From positions 186,001 through 250,000 of the forward strand of contig JAMYHX010000008.1 in NCBI GenBank assembly GCA_025529335.1: a stretch of 64,000 bases of DNA, read 5' to 3'. Within the stretch, counting starts at the first letter, position 1. Every line of letters starts with the position of its first letter. Below the pieces are notes generated by a model, which made no database searches, was not told the DNA's origin, and saw only the letters and a list, made by a program, of their open reading frames with translations. The position numbers were made by a program, and so were the translations under genes. Of this stretch, positions 9,434 through 22,011 are shown piece after piece. The stretch comes from Rhizopus sp. PT2906. Taxonomy: Eukaryota > Mucoromycota > Mucoromycetes > Mucorales > Rhizopodaceae.

Positions 9434-11634
9434 ATGCTCGCAGCCTCAAGAGCTTCAAGAGGATTCAACAAATTAAAATCATTTACAAGCTTACCTCTCA
9501 ATAACAACCGGGCTGTCATTTCAGCTTGTGTTCATACCTCTCACAAGTTGAAAGGAGCCGCTGCCTCTCCGTAATTATCATCAAAGTTCATATCGTCTTG
9601 ATATTAATTGAATCATATAGATCCATCTCAAATACAGATCGATCTGCTGTTGCAACCCCAAAGTCTCCTTCTACCGTTCATCCATTAAACAGCACTAAAA
9701 AGCCTTCAGCGAGCGAAATGGACGATTCGTTCGTAGGCATGTCTGGTGGAGAAATCTTTCATGAGATGATGTTAAGACATGATGTGAAGCATGTCTTTGG
9801 TTACCCTGGTGGTGCTATCCTTCCTGTTTTCGACGCTATTTATGAATCTAAATACTTTAATTTCATCCTGCCTAGACATGAACAAGGTGCTGGACATATG
9901 GCTGAAGGTTACGCCAGAGCGACGTAAGATTTTATACATATACACATAAACAAAGATCTATAACTTTACTTCATAGTGGCAAACCTGGTGTTGTCTTGGT
10001 TACTTCTGGTCCTGGTGCCACGAATGTGATGACACCTTTGGCCGATGCTCTCGCTGACGGTATTCCTCTCGTTGTCTTTTGTGGACAAGTGCCTACCTCA
10101 GCTATTGGTACTGATGCATTCCAAGAAGGTAAAGCTTTTTAAAATAAATAGATTGACGGCAAAATAACGCAGACTTGTCTATATAGCTGATATTGTCGGT
10201 ATTTCTCGTTCTTGTACAAAATGGAATGTCATGGTAAAGGATATTGCAGAGCTTCCTCGCCGCATCAATGAAGCATTCACCATTGCTACCAGCGGTCGCC
10301 CTGGTCCAGTCCTTGTAGATCTTCCTAAAGACGTAACAGCAGCTATCTTGAAGCGACCTATCCCTACCAACGCTCTCATTCCTTCCCGCCCAACGACCAT
10401 TCCTAACACTGCTATTGGCGCATTCACAGAAGAGGCTCGTAGTCACGCTGTACCCACTTTAAAGCGTGCTATAGACATGATCAATAAGGCCAAACGACCT
10501 GTTATCTATGCTGGTCAAGGTATCACCGGTCATCCTGATGGTCCCAAAATGTTGAGAGCATTGGCCAACAACGGTAATATCCCTGTCACAACCACTTTCC
10601 AAGGTTTGGGCACCTTTGATGAACTCGACAAAAAGTCACTCCATATGCTTGGTATGCACGGATCCTGTTATGCTAACTTGGCTATGCAAAATGCAGATCT
10701 TATTATTGCTCTTGGTGCCCGTTTTGACGATCGTGTGACAGGCAATGTAAAGGCATTTGCTCCAGAAGCTATAAAGGCCGCCAAGGAAGGTCGTGGTGGT
10801 ATTCTTCATTTTGAAATCATGCCAAAGAATATCAACAAGGTTGTTGAAGCAACCGAGGCTATTGAAGGCGATGTTACAGAAAACTTGAAGCAAATTCTTC
10901 CTCACATTAAAGGCGCCGAACGCAAGGAATGGTTTGATCAAATTGATGATTGGAAGAACAAATATCCCTTCTATTATGAAAAGACTACAGATGACAGCCA
11001 ACCACTTAAGCCTCAACAACTTATTGAAGAACTCGATCTTCAGACACGTGATAAGAAAGATAAGGTTATCATCACCACCGGTGTCGGTCAACATCAGATG
11101 TGGGCTTGTCAGTACTACCGTTGGACACATCCTCGTACTTTCATTTCCTCAGGCGGTTTAGGAACCATGGGTTATGGCCTTCCTTCTGCTATTGGTGCCA
11201 AGGTTGCAAAGCCCGACCATATCGTCGTGGACATTGATGGTGATGCCTCCTTTTCGATGACTGCCATGGAACTTGCCACCGCTGCTGAATTCAACATTGG
11301 TGTCAAGGTCTTGTTACTCAACAATTCCTTCCAAGGTATGGTGAAACAATGGCAAGATCTCTTTTACAAGGAAAGATACTCTGGTACGATCATGAAAAAC
11401 CCTGATTTTGTCAAATTGGCAGAATCTATGGGTATCAAGGCTCTTCGTGTGACAAAAGCTTCAGAAATTCAATCAAAGATGAAGGAATTTTTAGAATATG
11501 ATGGTCCCATCGTCATGGACGCCGTTGTCTGTAAGAAGGAAGTCTTATGGCCAATGGTCCCCGCAGGAAGAGCCTTAGATGATTTCCTTGTTCATCCTCA
11601 TATTGCTGAGCGCAACAAATCTAATAAGCAGTGA
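9434..11634 (+). CDS. ILV2: acetolactate synthase catalytic subunit, mitochondrial
   Basis: A ThDP enzyme that makes 2-acetolactate or 2-aceto-2-hydroxybutyrate, the first common step to valine, leucine and isoleucine. The start at 9434 gives MLAASRASRGFNKLKSF, basic and without acidic residues, as expected of a mitochondrial presequence. Introns follow TCTCC (about 9571-9620), AGAGCGAC (about 9925-9975) and CAAGAAG (10129-10186). Exon sequences show FGYPGGAILPVFDAIY and RHEQGAGHMAEGYARAT with the catalytic Glu. They also show GQVPTSAIGTDAFQE, the ThDP-binding block DIDGDASFSMT with LNNSFQGMV, and QWQDLFY. The residues that mutate in herbicide-resistant enzymes (Pro in GQVPTS, Trp in KQWQDL) are wild type. 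It ends HIAERNKSNKQ at 11634. Confidence 0.97.
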
Positions 11635-11805
11635 AAGAGAGGAAAAAAAAAAAAAACAAGCTTTCATTCCCCCCCTCTTTCATAAATTATAAAAAATATC
11701 ATAATGATTTCCACACAAAAAAGTAGCATTCTATGACTTAAATACTTTCATGTACGCATTTATATTGCAAAATAAACATTTATTTGTATATTCTATATGT
11801 ATAAT

Positions 11806-12426
11806 CTATGCACTATTGTTCTTCTTCCATGCTTCTAACCATAATTTGACTCGTTCAACATTACTTTCCATATCATCTACTGAATTACTTGGTAATTCAA
11901 CAACAATCTCTGGAGCATATGATTCATGTGCTGTCTCTAACACAACCTGCATAATTTCACACTCCATATTTTCATCAATCTTTCTCTTATTATATCCTCT
12001 AGTATACAGATCAGCTGTTTGTTTCTCTTTCTTTTTTGGCTTACCTTTTCACCATACGATCATACAAATTGGCTGTATCCGTGCGAAGGACGAGAACAAG
12101 GTCAAACCAACGCTCAGGGAATATATCACAAGTATGAAAATCAACCACTTTGCCACCATCCTTGACAACTTCTTCTAAATCATCTAGTAACTTTCTAATA
12201 GTGAATTTTATGAGCATTCTCTACATATGTTTCTATTTACTCTATCTTCATCCAAGACGTGTGTATCAAATTCTTCGAGATATCCTTCATGGTATTGTTT
12301 TGTTTTAACAATATCACCAACATTAACATGTTCTAATCCTGTTGCTTCGGCAATCATTTCACTTGTTGTTGTCTTGCCTGTACCTGGAGTACCAGTAACT
12401 AAGATATTAGGTAATGATCTTGCCAT
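11806..12426 (-). CDS. FAP7: adenylate kinase isoenzyme 6 homologue (Fap7)
   Basis: Small P-loop NTPase of the AK6/Fap7 family, which acts in 40S subunit maturation with Rps14 and has nuclear adenylate kinase activity. It starts MARSLPNILVTGTPGTGKTT, with the Walker A GTPGTGKTT. HVNVGDIVK and LDEDR follow, then across a 50-bp intron (12191-12240, chosen because it keeps frame into LLDDLEE) the segment VVDFHTCDIFPERWFDLV, typical of the family. A second intron splits DRMVKR and GYNKRKIDENMECEI. The C-terminus is LWLEAWKKNNSA. An upstream in-frame ATG exists, but the 12426 start gives the family's usual length. Confidence 0.93.
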
Positions 12427-12770
12427 GTTTTGAGATTTCTTTTTTTTTTCAAAAAAAAAAGAGGCTTGATGACTACTGTCAAAAAGTTTGAGTGCCATGC
12501 AAAATTTAAACACCGATTGTTGTGTTTCGATCTATTCCTCACTTGGATTTTGAAGGTATAGGATTAAACAAATATTAAGGAAAAGAAAAAGACCACAGTG
12601 GACGCATTGAGACTATAGATTTTCTTTTATATTTCATTTTTCTACTTCTTGTGGGCTTTCTTTTATTCTTTGTTGTCTGAAATTATCAATTGTCTATCAG
12701 CGTAGCATTTGAATAAGTGTGCAATATGGTTTATTAAATAAATAGATAAAATATGCAAAGTATATACTAT
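12427..12770. other. intergenic, nothing recognised
   Basis: Upstream region of FAP7 and downstream region of the ZIP gene. It contains T-rich tracts and no gene-like sequence. Confidence 0.5.
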
Positions 12771-13965
12771 TTAAGCCCATTCTCCAATCAAAGACATCAG
12801 TCCAGCGCCTACGTACATAGATATAAAACTACAGACCTTACGTGCTGTTGACGCATTATGGAATGCAGTGTTATGACTGATTTCTAAACTCATGAGGGAG
12901 ACATAGGCATTATAGAGAAGAATACCAGCCGAGAGCGAATCAAGGATGGCTTGGGCCAAAATAGCTGAATACGAGTTAGGATTGTAGGAACTACGAATGC
13001 CAATGCCGATAGCGATACCAACGGGCGTCGTGCAGATATAGAGAAGGCCCATGAGCACAGGCTTGTACCAGCGATCATAGTTTATCTCGTTCAGTCGTGT
13101 GCCTAGAGCCATACCTTCAAAGAACTGGTGAAAGATGAGGGCGATGAGTAACGTGTTGAATTCATCATTTTTTGTGACTGCAAGCGTGATGCCGATGATG
13201 ATAGAGTGCATAATAATACCAAGTTCGAGGATATAGGTACCAATGTGTTTCATGGCTTCATCACCTTCAAGAAACATACCATGAGCGTGGCCATGTTCAT
13301 CGCCTATATGGTGCTTACTACCGCCGTGAACAGACAGGGCCTCGTCCTGAACCTTTTCGTTGTTTTGATAGGCTTGACCGACCTCAGCATCTAGTTTGCT
13401 TTGTTTTTTTCTACGAAGCTTGTTCATATGAGAGACAGAAGCGACTTCGAGCAGTTGAAGGGCAAAGGATGCTATCATACAAAACACACCAGCAAATGCA
13501 CCGTATGATAACCATCCTTGGGTTAAGCATGGACTTGAAAAATTTTCAAGAGCGTCAGGAAGCATGTGGACAAATGCAGTAGCAAGAATGACCCCAGTAC
13601 CAACTACAAAATAATGGTTATTCTCCTTGCTTTAGTAATTCATGGACAAATTTACAGAATTTTCCAATGGTAAGGATCCAGTCCCGAGCATCGCCTTGCT
13701 TGTATGGACTAATGCGATGTAGAAGGATAGGAGTATAGGTGCCAATTGTGGTAGTAGTCAAAATGATAAAGATGGAACCAACGCGAAAACCGAGATTGTA
13801 ATTTTCTATAGGTATCAATTGACATGCGTCTTGCTCTTGAGAAGCGTCTGCATCTGCTTTTAAATGTTAAGGATTGTCTGGATAGGCATATATTTTACCT
13901 TGTGCATAGACTTGATTCAGTAATAAGAACAATGACAATGTAATAAATATAAGTCTATAGTTCAT
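12771..13965 (-). CDS. ZIP family zinc/iron transporter
   Basis: Plasma-membrane-type ZIP carrier. Exon 1 starts MNYRLIFITLSLFLLLNQVYAQ, a cleavable signal peptide. After a short intron exon 2 gives a Cys-containing luminal segment and the first membrane helix (GFRVGSIFIILTTTTIGTYT). A GT-AG intron at about 13608-13650 joins GKFF to GTGVILATAFVHMLPDAL, the conserved ZIP helix. A variable cytosolic loop with HIGDEHGHAHG, a metal-binding His cluster, follows. Helices IV-V carry the transport residues in LELGIIMHSIIIGITLAV and ALIFHQFFEGMALG. The C-terminal helices end at GLMSLIGEWA. Family knowledge: Zrt1-like uptake of Zn2+; the exact metal is not shown. Confidence 0.93.
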
Positions 13966-14553
13966 TATTTAATGTTTTTGGAAACAACCAGTGTTTATAT
14001 AGATCATGTTTGATACAAAAACAAAAGGGCATATTTATATATGGATATCAGGTAATTTTGACGTACAAGTACCTTGTGGGTTACATTGTCCAATAAGAAT
14101 CAAAAATTTCCGTCTTGCAGTCACGGTAGTAACTGCGAAGGTACACAAACCTGAAATTTAGTGTTATTTTTATGGTATCACATCTACTATCCCTTTTGAT
14201 ATGTGTTGCAGTAAATCAGTTGATGTTTACTGCTTTCTCAAAACAAGACGCAAGACAAGTTTCAAAAGTGTCATATGATCGAATATAGAAAAAAATAGAC
14301 TGATGTGAAAAGATGGGGATTTAGCAATCAACTGTTTGTTAAAACTATATATAAATAAAATCTTGTGGGCAACGTTTCATCATTTTTTTCAAATCTCGGT
14401 TCTTTAGCGTTTACCCGAAGCCTTTCTTTTTTTGTTTATACATGTTCCAAGTCGTGGAAGAGTAGTTATAATCATTGGGATAACAAGTTTGTATCAAAAT
14501 ATGTTTTATAGTGACGAAATATACATTTATATATATATATACATGCATGTCCT
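13966..14553. other. intergenic, nothing recognised
   Basis: Promoter region of the ZIP gene and 3' region of the Q-rich gene. An (AT)n run lies around 14527-14541. A Zap1-type site was not recognised. Confidence 0.4.
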
Positions 14554-15078
14554 TTAGAATCCATGCTTTAGCCAGTTGATAGCCTCCTTTTCTGTTATTG
14601 CTGCTGGATAACCAAATGATACTAAAGGTTGTTGTTGTTGTTGCTGTTGCTGTTGAGGTTGTTGTTGTTGTTGTCTTTGTAGTTGCTGTTGAAGTTCTAA
14701 CTGAAGCTGAAGAACAGTTTGAGGCTGTGGTGCTAAGAAGAGATTGTTATGACTTTGCCTTTTTTTTTTTTTTTTTTTCTACCTTGACTTATAGCAGATA
14801 ATGCAGCTGCTTTTTGGAGTTTTGCTTTTTGTAATTCTTCTATCAGTATTTTACGTTCTGCTTCTAATCTTGCTTCTTGTTCTCTTTTAACTTTCTCTCT
14901 CTCTAATGCCTTTGCTTCTTCTTCTAATTCTCTTTTCATCTATGTTTGGTTGATTAACACAAATGAATCAGACAACACAAATAATTACAATAAGTTCATT
15001 TTTTATTTTGTAATTCTCTAAGCGATCTTTTAGTAATTGTAGTCGATGTAGACGATCGTCTTGATTTGCTGAATTCAT
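14554..15078 (-). CDS. small Q-rich coiled-coil protein, unidentified
   Basis: Three exons: 14989-15078, then from 14939 to about 14783, then a last exon ending at 14554. Exon 1 reads MNSANQDDRLHRLQLLKDRL. Exon 2 is a charged heptad-like coil (ELEEEAKALEREKVKREQE) running to AALSAISQ. After an intron that is mostly a long poly-T/A run, exon 3 is a polyglutamine region broken by Leu and Pro, followed by a compact conserved-looking tail, SFGYPAAITEKEAINWLKHG. The polyQ plus C-terminal helix resembles chromatin or Mediator accessory proteins, but I do not recognise a family. Splice joins keep frame and use GT-AG. Confidence 0.55.
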
Positions 15079-15529
15079 AGTATTCCAAAAAAGAGGGTAA
15101 AAATGTATGAATATGCAGCGGGGAATCAACTTTTATACAATAAGAATTCTGTCACTTTTTAAAAAAGGAAAGACGTCAAAAATACAAACAGTCGATTAAA
15201 AAGCCATAAAAAGATGAAAAAAAAAGGGGAGAGGACCAATGACAAAACAAGATTCAAGTATAGATGAAGGATGCCTTACATTGGTACTACTATACATTCA
15301 TAGCATTTACCAGTGATACAACATTGCTATTTCAATGCAAAAATTACGGAGTTTATCCCGATTTGTTTTCTCTTTGGTCAGGGCAGCGTAATAAGATGCA
15401 TCATAGTGTTTATTAAGATAATTTAACATAAAAAAATGCCTTAACTGAAGCTTCAGATCAAAAAGAGAAGGAGAAATATATCAGCATATAATCATAAAAA
15501 ATAGAGAGAATCATACAAGATTAATGACA

Positions 15530-15985
15530 AAGACAAGGAAATAAAAGAACAAGCCTTGCTTTGATCCTAGTAGAAGGAGGGGAAGGATTGGGAACAGGTT
15601 GAGGACGTGGCCTTGGGTTCTGAGGACGCGGCTTCCTCCAGTTATTGAACATATCTATACAATGAAAGAGAAATGCTGTAAGCAAAAGGGAAAATGCTAG
15701 ATAGTACCAACTTGCTATAAAAAGTCACCAGATGGAAAAATATTGTAATGTTATGGTATAAAAGTTATTGTTATATGATGTTTACTTTAAAGAATAAAGT
15801 ATAATAAAGTATATCTACAGAAAGAAGAATATAAAAATAGAAAATCCGTGCTTTATTTATTACGTTAGGGGAAGAGGCATTGTCATCATTACTGCCGCTA
15901 AAGAAAGAATGCATGCATTTGCCGTCAGGCGTACGAAGAACAATAAATTTATTATTATAGGTCCCTTGTTCTTTCTGTCGTATTC
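15530..15985 (-). CDS. candidate exons of an unidentified small gene
   Basis: On the minus strand, downstream of an acceptor (TTTTATAG, about 15986), an open segment reads GTYNNKFIVLRTPDGKCMHS and then SNDDNASSPN. It ends at a GTAATA donor near 15873. A second block after TTGTATAG (about 15651) reads MFNNWRKPRPQNPRPRP and on, proline-rich. Either the joined reading or the second block alone could be real. No family is recognised and no start exon is certain. The other sequence between 15079 and 16273 shows no coding signal. Confidence 0.25.
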
Positions 15986-16273
15986 TATAAAAGGAGAAAG
16001 GAGGAAGGGGAGAGACATTGATTATATTGTCGCGTAACTATAATCAATGTTTGTCACTTTAAGTGTAATGTGTACAATATCTCCATAAATGGTATAAGAC
16101 CGACTCTCATCTTCTCTTCACTCCTTTCGAACACTCTAATTAACGAGTTTCTTCTAAAAGGGATGAAAGGGAACTAACGTTGCTTTCTTTGTGACTTCAA
16201 AGTCTAACGTATATCAATAAACTTTTTATTTAAATAGATTAAGGGTATATCTATACACGTTCACATGTTTATC

Positions 16274-18671
16274 TTAAAGGGAAACGGTCATGTTGTGATT
16301 CATCATATCCTTCTCTATGACTTCAATCGCATCAGATACTTTTCTAAAGAAATTGTTGGGTCCAACTAGATCATATAATCCTGATAACTTGAATAATCCC
16401 AATGGTCTTTCCTTAAGTCTAACAAAGTACACCTTGACGTTTCTACCATGGTACGCTTCTACTACTTCATACAATATTTGAACAGCACTTTTGACAATCT
16501 TAGTAAAGTTTATCATATAGTATATCATCAAGCTGTTTACCTGGCATCAATATAAGGCATATTGTTGGCATCAAATATCACATAAGATAATCCACCTAAA
16601 CGTGGATCCTCAGATGGATGAATCGACATATCACCAAACTGTTCCAAACGACGTAACCTATCCTTTAATTGCCCTATCCCAGGTATAAGAATATGGCTTT
16701 ATATTCTTTTTTATATTATATACCTGTATTGGCAAAGAACAGAGGCTCGTCAATTCTTACAATCAGAATATCTTCAAGATGTTCCACCACGTCAGGGTCA
16801 TCTTGAATTGGCCTAAACTTGTTGTGTGTTCCCTTGACTCGACCCTAATAAATTCATGTGAGCCCTCCTATTGCTGGAGTTTAATAAATCATTTACCATG
16901 ATCGAAATACGGGGATAGCTGGTCTCTTTGATGGTTAGGAGAAGTGAAAGAGTTACAGCCAAAAGGGTACCGAACTCTAAAGAAATCATGATGGTAGCGA
17001 AAAAGGTAACTGACAGTAATCCAAGATCTCTCCATGCTCCAATTTTGAAAATGAAATGAAGGTCTTCAGGCAATTCACTCAGTAATGAAAGAACGGCCAC
17101 AAAAATGATGCTTGATAAAACACATTTAGGCAAGTAGTAAAAGAATGGCAGCAAGAAAAAGATGGCTACAATGGCCCCTACACCTGCAATAAGACATGCC
17201 ATCTGTGTCCTAGCCCCTGCTTTGTCATTAATCTTGCTACGTGCGACCTACATATAGAGGGTCAGTCAAGAAAAGAAGGCGCGTCAATAGACACTTACCG
17301 ATCCGAATGCTGGGATACCTTGAAAAAGTCCGCTGACCATATTCGCAACACCCAAAGCAACAAGTTCTCGATTAGCACTGACCGAATAGTTATGCTTGCT
17401 TGAGTATGTTTTGGAAATTACAATGCTTTCTACAAATCCAATAATTGCAATCATAGCCGATGTCACTAATAAATCCTTCATGTGTTTATGATCGGGGAAA
17501 GCAGGGATAGAAGGGAGTGGGATGCCCTTGAAATCGATGTTGCCAAGGATAGCTAATCCTTGATTCTCCCAATCAAGAAGGTAAGTCAATAAAGAAGAAA
17601 TAATAACAACCAAAAGCACTTCAGGAACTAGTTGGAACCACTTGAAGCGGGAAAGTCTTGTCTTGGCTACACGAGAAAGCACCAAAAAGGACACAGACAC
17701 GGCCGAGACAGAGGTCGTCAGCGCGTGGGAGTATTGGATATTTTTGATCAAGAATAATAAGCGAGCTACGGAGCTTGAGGCCTCGGTAATACCCTTTTGT
17801 TCACTTAGTGTTACCAAGCCGAGCAAGATGATACCCTGTTGAAGTGCGACGACCAGACCGACACCAGAAATAAATCCACGTAAAAGAGCACGGCTCATCA
17901 AACTATCCAAAAAGCCTAAGCGGAAGATGCCGAGTAAGAAGGTAAAGATACCGACAAAGATAGTCATTAAACACGCCCATGCCAATGGTTCAACATGAAT
18001 TGTCTTATCATTGTTGAGTTGTGCAATAGAAGATCCGACCAAAAGAGATAACGTTGCTTCTGGACCCACCGACATTTGTCTAATGATGCTAATAAGCACA
18101 AGGAGCATTATAATAACTGAATTAGTTTACCTTGACATGCCAAAGATGGCGTATGTAATTGCAGGGAAAGCAATGGCGTAAAGTCCGTGAATAGCCTCTA
18201 GCTTACACAAAGCAGTGGCATAAGATAAACCTTGAGGGATAAGCAAACAAGATAGAGTGATACCGGCAATAAGGTCACCCCAAAGAAGAGACAATCGATA
18301 ACGAGGCAACCATTCGAGTATAGGAAGATAATATTTTGATCTAACTTTAATTTTACCCCAAGTATCCTTTGGCGAGTTATCGTTGATTCTGGCTGATGGC
18401 ACTATAGGATAGGGTTAGACATTGCTTATCAAATCTGTGCATAAGTATATTACAAGGAGATGCAGTCATGTATCGAGGTACATACTGATCAAGACCCAAG
18501 AGCGATTGTGCTTCACTTCCTTGGGGAATAGTCAATTCTTCCTCGTCGCTACTATCCTCAAGATGAATAGTGGAATGAGCACCTATGGTTATGTTAAAAA
18601 AACAAGGTAAAAAAGTTAAAGTTTAACACTTTACTATTGGACAGCATCCTATCTTTAGGAGAACTACTCAT
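16274..18671 (-). CDS. SulP (SLC26) family anion transporter with STAS domain
   Basis: Exon 1 starts MSSSPKDRMLSN and splices into an acidic cytosolic N-terminus (HLEDSSDEEELTIPQ). The SulP core follows: PILEWLPRYRLSLLWGDLIA and GITLSCLLIPQGLSYA, the family signature. Next come GLYAIAFPAITYAIFGMSR and SVGPEATLSLLVGSSIA, which correspond to the central anion-site helices, then about ten further membrane segments down to LEFGTLLAVTLSLLLTIKET. The C-terminus (about 16274-16830) is a STAS domain with a phosphosite-region-like YVIFDANNMPYIDAR segment and a last block ending HNMTVSL. At least five GT-AG introns interrupt it. Family members carry sulfate or other oxyanions at plasma or vacuolar membranes; the substrate is not visible here. 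Confidence 0.9.
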
Positions 18672-19214
18672 TTTTTTTCTAGTACAACTGCAAAAGAAAA
18701 ACAAAACAAAAAGAGGGAGGAGAGTGTCATAAAAAGGGAATCAGAGTATGATATAAAACTCAGCTCATATGCCAGATTTCTGGTTTGCTTTATTTAGTTT
18801 TACCTCTCTTTCTGTGCTTTCTCCCCTTTCTATTATTGACATCAAATTGATTCTTCTCTTTGTTAATAAGGAAGCAAATAATAATAAAAAAGGAGGGTGT
18901 CACACTTCCCCTCTTTTTAAGAAAGAAGCGGACATGCAGTTAACATGAAACGATATTAAGGATACGCTGAGGATAAATAATCTTCGCGGGGTTCCTTTTC
19001 ATTTTAAAGAAAACAAAGAACAAACAAAGCATCCAAAAGCAAACTTGCATACTCCCCTTTCTTTTCTGTCTTATCCCGTGTTAAAAAATACAACTTTTTT
19101 CCCTTTTTTTTATTGTATAATCTTCTCTACGCTTAATGCTTTTTTTGCTTTTCCAAATACCAAATACTAATAAATAAGGTGAGTATATAAGCTCTATATT
19201 GGTTACTCCTCTAC
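18672..19214. other. intergenic, nothing recognised
   Basis: Purine/pyrimidine-rich promoter sequence of the SulP gene and 3' flank of NDUFA1. No gene or element is visible. Confidence 0.45.
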
Positions 19215-19643
19215 CTACCTGTTTGTAGCAAATGCTGCTGGTGCAATAGGTTCAGACTATATATATAGATTGAAAGAAAAAGTTAGTTTTAAGAATATTT
19301 ATGTTATTTGATACATTTACAGTTTGTCCTCGAAGTGATCCAGTTAAACGTCTGTCACGTTCCATCATTTGTTTTTCCCAAAGATCGAGGCCATATCTTG
19401 TAGGCTATTATTAATTTACTTTAGTCTCATTAAAGAAATTTCATTTAATCTATGCCTTTGTTTCTACCTTTCTATCATTAGAGAAATATCTTGTAACATG
19501 CAATCCTGCAGCAGTGACACCAAAGAAGCCTGTAATGATGCCTAAGGGAAGAAGTGCTTCGAAAGGAACAGGCTATATTCAAATAAAGTATTGTTTTCCT
19601 TTAGTGATGATATTTTAAGAAGATGCTGTAATTCGTGTACCAT
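19215..19643 (-). CDS. NDUFA1: NADH:ubiquinone oxidoreductase MWFE-type subunit (NDUFA1 homologue)
   Basis: A small one-helix accessory subunit of mitochondrial complex I. Exon 1 is only the ATG codon (19641-19643), followed by an intron (19573-19640) and exon 2 reading PVPFEALLPLGIITGFFGVT, the membrane anchor. The third exon reads YGLDLWEKQMMERDRRLTGS and LRGQT, matching the fungal 9.8-kDa complex I subunit, which has DQWDRQMMERDRRLTG. The last exon gives SEPIAPAAFATNR and a TAG at 19215-19217. That TAG also forms a possible GTAGGT donor, so a few extra residues are conceivable. The length (about 80 residues) fits the family. Confidence 0.88.
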
Positions 19644-19755
19644 AATGTAAGTATATTCAGTAAGACTAAAGAATACCAATGACTTGCAAAAAAAAAACAT
19701 AAGCAAGGCATCAGCTATATTCAAGCTCAGAAGGATGACGTATTCTTTTTGATAT

Positions 19756-19792
19756 GCATCCACGTAAATACCCAACGAAAAACACTGCTTTT
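19756..19792 (+). repeat. left terminal inverted repeat of the MULE
   Basis: 37 bp, one mismatch to the inverted right repeat. The outermost GGGCA is missing relative to the right end. Confidence 0.85.
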
Positions 19793-20139
19793 TCTTAAAT
19801 TGAAGCCACATCTCAAACGCCACAAAATATTTATTTTATTTATCTTCTTTTCTAAATGAACGTTTGATGGTAACTCTTCTACTTGATTGCTTCTTAATAC
19901 AACTTCTCTATAAAGCTGTTCAACTTGAAGCTGCCACGAACTGGTAACTTCATCAGGCCTTAGATTCTCTACAACTTTCTTTTAGCATCTTCAACTTTTG
20001 CACCATGTCTTCTTGTTCTCTTTGCAGTTCAGGTTCAGGTTCAGGCTGCAACCCTTCAATAGTTTATACTTCCGTATAAGTTGGGCTTTTAAATTGAAAG
20101 CTCTAGAGTTTTCTTTTTCACGAGCATTTACATTTCTCA

Positions 20140-21813
20140 TCTCTCCAAACATCATATTCAGTACAACGTCCCAGAAGGAACTTGCTTGCGAGCCCTGTTT
20201 CGATGTCGAAAGTCTGGACAACTACAAGACTTCACCGTATCATTTTAAACACGAACTTCGTAAGTTCCGTCTGAATTGCTGAATGACTGAACATTGTACA
20301 AGCTAGCTCTTTCCACCTCAGAAATCATGTCCATTGCCACATGGATGCTGACTTTTTCAGCTTCAATCTTTCTTCTTCTCGCTTCTCTTGCTTCAGATCC
20401 CATTCTTTCAAAATTTATTTTGACACAATTTGTGTTGCTCAGAAAGTCTTCTTCAAAGTCATTGATCAAAATATACACCAGTCTGTCAACTCTTTTATTT
20501 CTTTGCAAATAACTAGTCTTGAGCTGGTTATGCCAACTTTCAATGTAGTTATTTATTTCCATGTTGGTATATCTGTCTGGCTGATAGGCTCTTGTCCACT
20601 ATGAATCTGTCGTTATTCAATTGTTATTCTTAAAATAGAGCATGAATGCTGGGTATATACTGAACTCTTGAATGAATTGACTGAGCTTTTTGGTATATTC
20701 AGCTCTGCTGTTCTCCCGCATCATATCCTTCAATTGTGAGATAACCCCCTGATGCGCTATTTTGCTATCTGATAGACTTTCAAGCACAAGTTTGGCTCGT
20801 ACTTGCTGTGATATTGCTCTCAGTACATAAAAGAAGACAACATTGAGTGCTGATAGATGGAAATATACTGCGAATCGCATTTTCTTCCATGTTGCTCATG
20901 TCATTCGTAATCTTTTCAGGACAGAGACTGGCAGAACGTTTTAAATGGTAGAGCCAACGACTTACAGGCAAGAAAGATCTATCAGTAGTGATGAGGAAAG
21001 CAACAGGACAGCCAGTTTCAGTTTCTGCATGTCTGATCACCAAAGTATACAACAGACCATCTTTAAATGCAGTGGTATTATGCGTTGCATCCAAAGAAAA
21101 ATCCCTCGTTTCGGCTAAAAGAGATGCTTGCCAAGTTGAGCAGAATCCAAAGGTGAACGAACAGTCGTAGTCATTGTCAATGTATACATTGTAATTCTTT
21201 GTTTCCAAATGGTTCAACCAGAGTTTAACAGATGCTTTTTGATTGTCATGCCTCTTGTAAGCTCTTTCAAATACTTTTCTGAAGATGTTATACTCATCTT
21301 CACTATGAATAAAGTTATCTCTGTGAGCAATGCTTGTTGAAGCTTCATTATGAGAGCGAAATGCTCCATGCATAGTAAAACGTATGCTTCTCATATTATA
21401 TCCTACTTGCAGTCACTGAAGAATGGCTTCTTTGACACCTGCAGACAGAGAAAGGTACTGAAGATCCTCTGCAGAGTCGAATACAAGGCAGTGGTTACCA
21501 TCCATTGGGATAACCACTTCCTCAGGGTTGTTGAAATAACAAGTTGCTATCAAACGAGCCTTGCATCCGATTTTATTATTTTTTGTAAGGTTCTTTGAAC
21601 GGCCATAGCGTGTCGCTTGCTTCCAGCACGATGGCATTCATACAGACTTCTCCAAAGGTAGTCTACACGTGATCTACCTCTAGCTCCATCCAAATCTTGG
21701 TCCGTGTTGTTATTTCTAGCTGTCTTCCTAATGACCCACTTGACACCATACTTAACAACATGGCTCTCAATAAACTTTCTTGTACTATGCGATATCCGTA
21801 ACTTGAAGCTCAA
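20140..21813 (-). pseudogene. MULE transposase with SWIM-type tail, broken
   Basis: Read from 21813 leftward. The N-terminal DNA-binding-like part (SFKLRISHSTRKFIESH, and NKIGCKARLIATCYFNNPEE) is followed by an in-frame TGA near 21416. The DDE-type core then reads FSLDATHNTTAFKDGLLYTL, VIRHAETETGCPVAFLITT and NDMSNMEENAIRSIFPS, matching Mutator-superfamily transposases. A frameshift near 20840 moves the reading to FYVLRAISQQVRAKL. A later frame gives NNYIESWHNQLKTSYLQRNK and RVDRLVYILINDFEEDF. The end reads LGRCTEYDVWRDEKCKCS, the start of a SWIM Cys-x-Cys, then stops. Several frame changes make it inactive. Confidence 0.85.
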
Positions 21814-22011
21814 GTACAGGACAGAAATAGAGAGAATAGTTGAGCTATAAAATAAGAAGCAATGTTGTGTTTATTATATTAATATTTGTTTTAAAGGAAC
21901 AAGATGTCGGTGTTTAACAGCTTAGCTTATTGAGAAGACATGATATAGTTCGAAAAAAGAACATATTAGCTTTTAAAAAAAGGAACACAAAGTTTAAAGA
22001 GAAGCTGTCAC

